From: Parcubacteria group bacterium Athens0416_74
GTDB taxonomy: Bacteria > Patescibacteriota > Minisyncoccia > Phycocordibacterales > UBA2100
Length of the DNA stretch: 9,913 bases
Direction: 5' to 3'
Assembly (NCBI GenBank): GCA_007375785.1
Contig: VMEY01000017.1
Span: forward strand, 1 to 9,913
Made by a program: the position numbers and the translations under genes. The notes beneath the pieces were generated by a model. That model was not told the DNA's origin. It ran no database searches and was given only the letters and a program-made list of their open reading frames with translations. Numbering within the stretch: the first letter of the stretch is position 1; the number at the start of each line of letters is the position of its first letter. Below, piece after piece: positions 5,636 through 9,913 of the stretch.

Positions 5636-5752
5636 CTATGCTGCGGGTGTCGCTTCAGGAGCCTCAGGTGCTGCGGGAGTCGCAACTTCCTCTGGCGTCA
5701 CTGGAGTCTCAGGCGCAGTTTCCGGGGTTACCGGGTTCGTTTCGTCGGACAT
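5636..5752 (-). CDS. 38-aa Pro/Ala/Thr/Glu-rich acidic small protein
   Basis: An ORF from ATG 5752 to TAG encodes MSDETNPVTPETAPETPVTP followed by EEVATPAAPEAPEATPAA. Composition is almost only P, A, T, E and V, with no positive charge, so it should be disordered. A 10-residue period (ATPAAPEAPE then ATPAA) is matched by a near-perfect DNA repeat. Support for expression is contextual: a TAGAAT -10 box ends 7 bases before the ATG and a clean intrinsic terminator follows the stop, making a tidy single-gene unit. The function is unknown; low complexity means homology searches will be uninformative. Confidence 0.55.
   Translation of the reverse strand: MSDETNPVTPETAPETPVTPEEVATPAAPEAPEATPAA
5640..5683. 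repeat. Imperfect 30-base direct repeat within the 38-aa gene
   Basis: GCTGCGGG(T/A)GTCGC occurs at 5640-5653 and 5670-5683, exactly 30 bases apart, encoding the repeated ATPAA block. Slippage would add or remove ten codons without a frameshift. Confidence 0.6.
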
Positions 5753-5759
5753 GGGAAGG

Positions 5760-5765
5760 ATTCTA
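5760..5765 (-). promoter_or_regulatory. -10 box of the 38-aa gene (leaderless type)
   Basis: TAGAAT followed by 7 bases and ATG 5752; identical hexamer and spacing to the one before ATG 5145. Confidence 0.5.
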
Positions 5766-5771
5766 GGTGGC

Positions 5772-5806
5772 TGCTAAGGGGAACGACCTTCTGGGCCATC
5801 TTAGCA
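5772..5806. repeat. Inverted repeat at the edge of the restriction-modification island
   Basis: TGCTAAG (5772-5778) and CTTAGCA (5800-5806) are perfect 7-bp arms around a 21-base spacer, 33 bases after the stop of the island's last gene. There is no U-tract on either strand, so it is a poor intrinsic terminator; it could be a Rho-independent variant, an mRNA end-stabilising hairpin or a junction relic. Confidence 0.45.
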
Positions 5807-5838
5807 CGGATGAGGTTTCTCTCCTATTGCCCCACTTC

Positions 5839-6753
5839 TTATTGCAATAGATCTGCAAACCGAATAGCTGCGCCCCTATTCCAGTCCATGATTTTCACGT
5901 ATCTTCCATTGTGCCTGTTTGGTCGGTTATATTTGCAGCCCTCACATTCATACTTCTCAACGAAGTCTGATTCTTTCTCAAAGAGCGTCCATTCTCCCGG
6001 AACGATCTTACTTTCATGACGACAACTCATCGGAATGACATACTTTAAACCATCCATCTGGAAAATGTTCCAGCTCACTATTTCCGCAAATTCCTCCTGT
6101 ACATTGAGGGACGGTCTTTTTTTAAATCTCGCCGAGTAGTAGTCGATAAGCGTATACAGCAAGTTCTCACGGGCAATGAGTAGATTGTCGCCCTGCCACT
6201 CGTAGCCGTAGGAGCTCTGGTATGCCACTCTTGCCCACCTCAGCCACTCTTTTGGTGTAGCACAGTACTTTGTTACTATTTGGAGCTTGCGATCTAAAAA
6301 TCCTACGCGTTTTTTAAGGCCAAGCACCTCACCGTGTGCGACCGGATCATACCGACTGACAATAAACGGCGCTTCGCCGCAAGCAATTTCAAGCTTTAGT
6401 TCAGATACGTATTCTTGCCAGTTCATTTTGTTTACTGATACTCTGTCCACCAATTTGTTCATCTGCTCAACAATCTCGAGGGGCGTAAACACCTCCCCTT
6501 TATCTTTGGTGCGCTGACGCTGCTCTTCGCGACTTTTTACGGCTCGTGGCTGGATAAGCTTGCCGTACTTGCCGGTAACGAGTCCAGGCTTGATCTGCTT
6601 GTGGGCCTCGAACGCTTTGCCGTACTGTTCGTACGAATCTGTTGCCCAAATTATGTTCTTTTTGATGCTTTGATCAGTAAGAAGAATGTCGAGCAAATCT
6701 CCGGCCTGTCGGAGCGAATTCTCCAGTATGTCTGCGTTCTTTACTGGCGCCAT
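5839..6753 (-). CDS. Restriction-modification subunit, methyltransferase-like without NPPY
   Basis: This 304-aa protein resembles proteins annotated as restriction endonuclease subunit M. DKGEVFTPLEIVEQMNKLVD (84-103) is the motif X region of N6-adenine methyltransferases. LEIACGEAPFIVSRYD (121-136) looks like a modified motif I SAM loop (ACGxxPF) followed by an SRYD signature. Further blocks are LLDRKLQ-like FLDRKLQIV (152-160), SSYGYEWQGDNLLIARENLLYT (180-201), SWNIFQMDGLKYVIP (227-241), Cys270-x2-Cys273 and NGRYVKIMDW (282-291). No NPPY catalytic motif is present, so alone it probably cannot methylate DNA. The frame can start at TTG 6783, but ATG 6753 follows the upstream stop by one base (TAAGATG), so I choose it; coupled translation with the helicase-methyltransferase gene is expected. 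Probable role: partner subunit of that R-M enzyme. Nuclease function cannot be excluded but no PD-(D/E)xK motif is clear. Confidence 0.75.
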   Translation of the reverse strand: MAPVKNADILENSLRQAGDLLDILLTDQSIKKNIIWATDSYEQYGKAFEAHKQIKPGLVTGKYGKLIQPRAVKSREEQRQRTKDKGEVFTPLEIVEQMNKLVDRVSVNKMNWQEYVSELKLEIACGEAPFIVSRYDPVAHGEVLGLKKRVGFLDRKLQIVTKYCATPKEWLRWARVAYQSSYGYEWQGDNLLIARENLLYTLIDYYSARFKKRPSLNVQEEFAEIVSWNIFQMDGLKYVIPMSCRHESKIVPGEWTLFEKESDFVEKYECEGCKYNRPNRHNGRYVKIMDWNRGAAIRFADLLQ

Positions 6754-6754
6754 C

Positions 6755-9700
6755 TTAGTGCATGGCCTTGATATGCGTCTCAATGAAATCTATTTCCCGC
6801 TTATCAAGGCCATATTTTCTATAGAGCTGTTTATCTATATCTGCAATGGATTTCGACCAGTCAATATCCGACTTTTCAGTAAAGTTTTGAAGAGGAACGA
6901 ATTTATATGTCTTTGATGTGGCATCTTGACTTGCCTTTCCAACACTATGCTGAAATCTCGTAAATTTGGTTGTAAAATATTTTGATAAGTTTCGCGATGT
7001 TTTTTTACCAAGCTTCAAATCAGCGCCGACGACAACATATGATTCTGTACATATTGTTTTTGGATGGCCGATAAAGGTATTTAAGTTATCGTCATTCAGT
7101 TCGGTTCCAATATTGTTTGCCCTCGGGGTGAATACTTTGTATTTATCAATCCAGGCTGGATTTTTTGCTATTTCAGATCTTTCCAAATAACCTATTTTCT
7201 TACCCTTCCCGTAACAAATAACCGGATCTTTCAATCCATCTTTAGAGCTTCGAAACTGTTTATTTTTAGTAAAATATCCTCTGAAACCAAAGGGCCTTAG
7301 CGCGGAGATGTGATTTTCAAAAGATTGAAACGTTGGATGAGATTTGACCTTTTTTAATATCTCTATCGCCTGACTGTGACGAATAACAATGTTGGAACCT
7401 TGCGTCTTCAGACTACGAATATTTACATTCGGATTCAAGGAATTTTCATATGTAAAGACTTTCGTCAGATTTTTCGCATTATCGAAATCTTTTACCCAGA
7501 AAAAATAACAAATACCTCCTCTCAGGTTAATGTTTTTAAAAACTAATTCGGGTTTAAGGAAATCATGTAACTCCGATATATGGATATCATTTAGCATTTG
7601 ATCTCTAAAATCATCCAGTCCCTTACCACCCGAATACCATCTTGTCGGCATAATCATCGATATATTGCCTGGATCAAGCTTTTTCGCCATCTCTACAAAT
7701 AGGTTGTAAATCGGCCTGGCACTAGCTTGAGCACCGCCATCCCTCTGTTGGTAGGGTGGGTTTCCTACTATTGCGGTGAATTTCATATTGTCTTTGTTGC
7801 TCTTCAGGCTCATTCTAGCAGGCTCCTTAAGATCACCGAGGCGGATGTCGCTAAACGGTTTGTCCTGCAACAGTAAAGCCTGGACTTCTTTATCCTTGAG
7901 TTTGACGAGATCAAACGAGGTGAAGTGCATGGCGATGTTGTTGATATTGAGACCCAGTGCCTCGTACATCTTGCGAGTAAACTCGTAGGCCGTTGGCGAA
8001 GTAGGGATAGAATAAAAATTGTCCTGAATGTCCTCGATTCTGACACCTTGCTTCATGGCTTTTTCTACAAAACCTTTTGCAAAGCTTCCCGATTTACTTG
8101 CAAGGTCGAGAATCTTGGCAGTTTTTGCGTTTTTCCAAAATTCTTGGTCAAATGAGTCATACATGCGACTCACGATAGCTGGAGGTGTAAATATCTCCGC
8201 GGCAGAAAGTCGACCAAACTTGTTGATGGCTATATCGATATGTTCGACTGGTGAGACAGTGGCATCAAATGATCGATAATCTGCATTTTGAATTTTGTAA
8301 TCCAGAGCTGACCGTACAAAAGGATTGATAAGGTCACGAATAAGCAAAAGGTCCGACTTCTTGAGACCCAGGTTGCGTGCAATACGGCTATTGTCTTCGT
8401 TTGCATCAATATTGTTTATCACATCAGTCAAAGTCTTTTCAATAGTTTTAGATAGAAACGCAAACAAAAGAATCATCACATAATACGTACGGAAACGTCT
8501 TTCAAACGATGAGATGTCTTCTGTTCCGGCACCATCGACTTCGTCAGTCCCTGTTGAAGAACTATCTGTCCCACCTGTATCGCTGTCTGGTTCAGGAAGG
8601 TCAATTTCTTCGCCCTCTTCCTTGTTTGGTAGAATATTGAGACCGTTTTTGCCACCGAGCTCTGCCAATTTGCTGATGAGCTCAAATATAGCCGGATTCT
8701 TTTTTAAAGATGCATCGATTCCGATATCTTGGACATCCTCTGTAATTGTCCTCTCGCTAGCGTATTTGCGAACATGATCGATAATCACCGTCGCCGTCAC
8801 TTCAACCAGCTTGTTCTGTTCGGCATTAAGAGTAATAATTGGAGAGATTCTGAGTTCCCTCTCAATAGATTTTTCAATATTTTCGTTGCCCACATATTGT
8901 GTGTTAGCACCATAGGTAAAGGCCTTCATTTCTTGAAGGTAAAATAGCCGTGTCGGGTCCAAATCGACCAAGAGCGTCTGCGGTTTCATATCGTATTTGA
9001 TGACATCACCCTTCTCATCCTTATACTTTTCTATCCAAGCCGATTGAAGACGGAATATCGCCTGGTCATATTCCTGAGGACTTGTTGTGCCTTTCAGGTA
9101 GATCATGGTGTCCCATTGCGGCACAGTAGTACCAGTAAGCATTCTATTGACAGTAAGAGTAATAGTTTTCTCACCAATCTGCGCAGTTTTGGCTATTACT
9201 GACTTTACCTCCTCCGGAGTGCTGTGAGCCTGGTCATACCCGCTAATGTTGAGCAGCTTATACTCGGAAATGTTTTTAAAGCGCTTTTTATTTTTCTTAA
9301 TCAACGTTTCGAGCGCGTCGCAGGACGCACGATATGGGAGCACTACGACAATGTGTTGAGCAAGTTTACCCGCTTTGACCGTTTCGTTGTCGAGCAAACC
9401 AAGCATGTTCGTATCATTTTTCGAGCCATCAAGTACTTGCAGCAAATCGATGACTTCCTGCTCATACTTAAATGTAGTGTAGTCACCGCTTTTGCTAATG
9501 CTGGCCGGGGTAAATAATTCAGCAGGTTTGCTGCCCGGTATATCGGCTAGCCTCTGGCGCGAGCTTTCATTTGGATTAAACGCAAAGCGGATCATCTGCG
9601 GAAAGCCGTAGTAAGGGTTCGCCCATTCGGTTTCATCCAAGTGCTCGGCGCTCCAACGCAACTTTGCTTCGTAAATGTCACTAAACTGTACAAATGCAAT

Positions 9701-9913
9701 GATGTCCTCTTGAGTGAATTCGCTCCCCATCAAGATACGATATGGCGTACCCGAGAGGTGCAGCTTTATGTCTGCGTTTATTGGCTCGAGCTTGCTGAGC
9801 GCACCAAGTTCTACGGGATCTTCCTTATCTTTCTTGAGGAACTCTTCTTCTTCTTCGTCTATCACGACTCCAGCGAGAATTTTACCGAGTACTGGCGCTC
9901 GCGCGCCGAAATG
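6755..9913 (-). CDS. SF2 helicase-N6-adenine DNA methyltransferase fusion, Type II/ISP-like R-M protein (5' end outside window)
   Basis: At least 1052 residues are in the window; numbering here is from GTG 9865. The frame is open to the right edge with HFGARAP upstream, which reads as the tail of a DExH helicase motif II, so the first RecA lobe and any nuclease are missing from view. LHLSGTPYRIL (35-45) is motif III, LTVNRMLTGTTVP (237-249) motif V, and YDQAIFRLQSAW (266-277) motif VI in a non-GR form. An acidic Ser/Thr/Asp linker (417-453) follows. The methyltransferase has AEIFTPPAIV (556-565, motif X), ILDLASKSGSF (585-595, motif I) and GNPPY (701-705, motif IV of gamma-class N6-adenine enzymes). 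The remainder (about 770-1000) is the likely target recognition region with VFTPRAN (911-917), and DIDKQLYRKYGL (1009-1020) is a typical Eco57I/TaqI-like C-terminal helix. Role: ATP-driven restriction-modification of foreign DNA. The order helicase, coupler, methyltransferase, TRD recalls Type ISP enzymes. Confidence 0.88.
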   Translation of the reverse strand, partial: HFGARAPVLGKILAGVVIDEEEEEFLKKDKEDPVELGALSKLEPINADIKLHLSGTPYRILMGSEFTQEDIIAFVQFSDIYEAKLRWSAEHLDETEWANPYYGFPQMIRFAFNPNESSRQRLADIPGSKPAELFTPASISKSGDYTTFKYEQEVIDLLQVLDGSKNDTNMLGLLDNETVKAGKLAQHIVVVLPYRASCDALETLIKKNKKRFKNISEYKLLNISGYDQAHSTPEEVKSVIAKTAQIGEKTITLTVNRMLTGTTVPQWDTMIYLKGTTSPQEYDQAIFRLQSAWIEKYKDEKGDVIKYDMKPQTLLVDLDPTRLFYLQEMKAFTYGANTQYVGNENIEKSIERELRISPIITLNAEQNKLVEVTATVIIDHVRKYASERTITEDVQDIGIDASLKKNPAIFELISKLAELGGKNGLNILPNKEEGEEIDLPEPDSDTGGTDSSSTGTDEVDGAGTEDISSFERRFRTYYVMILLFAFLSKTIEKTLTDVINNIDANEDNSRIARNLGLKKSDLLLIRDLINPFVRSALDYKIQNADYRSFDATVSPVEHIDIAINKFGRLSAAEIFTPPAIVSRMYDSFDQEFWKNAKTAKILDLASKSGSFAKGFVEKAMKQGVRIEDIQDNFYSIPTSPTAYEFTRKMYEALGLNINNIAMHFTSFDLVKLKDKEVQALLLQDKPFSDIRLGDLKEPARMSLKSNKDNMKFTAIVGNPPYQQRDGGAQASARPIYNLFVEMAKKLDPGNISMIMPTRWYSGGKGLDDFRDQMLNDIHISELHDFLKPELVFKNINLRGGICYFFWVKDFDNAKNLTKVFTYENSLNPNVNIRSLKTQGSNIVIRHSQAIEILKKVKSHPTFQSFENHISALRPFGFRGYFTKNKQFRSSKDGLKDPVICYGKGKKIGYLERSEIAKNPAWIDKYKVFTPRANNIGTELNDDNLNTFIGHPKTICTESYVVVGADLKLGKKTSRNLSKYFTTKFTRFQHSVGKASQDATSKTYKFVPLQNFTEKSDIDWSKSIADIDKQLYRKYGLDKREIDFIETHIKAMH

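Noticed and set aside
5446..5685. 80-residue upstream extension of the 93-aa hypothetical protein.
   Set aside because: It is His/Arg/Gln-rich shadow sequence; the zinc-ribbon gene in another frame explains this DNA, and its stop overlaps ATG 5445.
6754..6783. TTG start giving a 314-aa form of the small R-M subunit.
   Set aside because: It would overlap the upstream gene by 29 bases; ATG 6753 sits one base after the upstream stop (TAAGATG), a typical coupled start.
8447..8485. Hydrophobic stretch YYVMILLFAFL in the fusion protein, considered as a membrane helix.
   Set aside because: It is short, follows a basic segment within a cytosolic helicase-methyltransferase, and fits a buried helix of the coupling region better.
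9843..9856. Short CTT/TTC trinucleotide run encoding poly-Glu, considered as a phase-variable repeat.
   Set aside because: Only about four units are present and the period is 3, so slippage would not shift the frame.
1..9913. CRISPR arrays, tRNA or rRNA genes, insertion sequences, transposase or integrase genes.
   Set aside because: No spaced identical repeats, cloverleaf sequence, rRNA signature or recombinase motif was found in reading both strands.
1..9913. Alternative genetic code (TGA = Gly) as in Gracilibacteria/SR1.
   Set aside because: TGA terminates four well-bounded genes at the expected family lengths, and no in-frame TGA interrupts any conserved domain.

Overview
This 9.9 kb window looks like a compact bacterial genome segment. 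My best guess is a Candidatus Patescibacteria (CPR/Parcubacteria-like) or similarly streamlined lineage, with moderate confidence. The clues are short genes with overlaps of a few bases, tiny proteins, N-terminally anchored small extracytoplasmic proteins, and -10 boxes placed directly before start codons. No rRNA, tRNA or other taxonomic marker is present. TGA ends several genes (YgjP-like protease, dioxygenase, isochorismatase, 4-TM protein), so the standard bacterial code applies and the TGA=Gly code of Gracilibacteria/SR1 does not.

Left part (1-5752, G+C rich; one hand-counted line, 1141-1200, is 42/60 G+C). A VOC-fold ring-cleaving dioxygenase (MhqO-like, open at the left edge, with an odd N-terminus) overlaps an MhqD-like carboxylesterase on the + strand; together they look like a quinone/electrophile detoxification pair. 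Converging on them from the minus strand is a cyclophilin-YgjP-like metalloprotease operon. Diverging from the cyclophilin is a solitary Fe(II)/2-oxoglutarate-type dioxygenase with its own promoter, ribosome binding site and terminator. A run of minus-strand housekeeping or hypothetical genes follows: an anchored extracytoplasmic protein, an isochorismatase-family hydrolase, a four-helix membrane protein, a 93-aa hypothetical protein, a 49-aa zinc-ribbon protein and a 38-aa Pro/Ala/Thr/Glu-rich protein. The last two are not obvious in a routine ORF list.

Right part (about 5820-9913, A+T richer; 6961-7020 is 15/60 G+C). This is a minus-strand restriction-modification island. A large SF2 helicase-N6-adenine methyltransferase fusion (open at the right edge, nuclease not visible) is followed after one base by a 304-aa second methyltransferase-like subunit with motif X and a motif I-like loop but no NPPY. 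The lowest G+C lies in the predicted target recognition region of the big protein.

Recurrent regulatory theme: four minus-strand transcription units begin with a TANNNT -10-like hexamer only 7-8 bases before the ATG and no Shine-Dalgarno sequence, predicting leaderless mRNAs. Two other genes (the isochorismatase and the 2OG-type oxygenase) instead have clear Shine-Dalgarno sequences. The main surprises are this mixed initiation architecture, the possibly chimeric dioxygenase N-terminus with a missing metal ligand, and the two-subunit restriction-modification arrangement.
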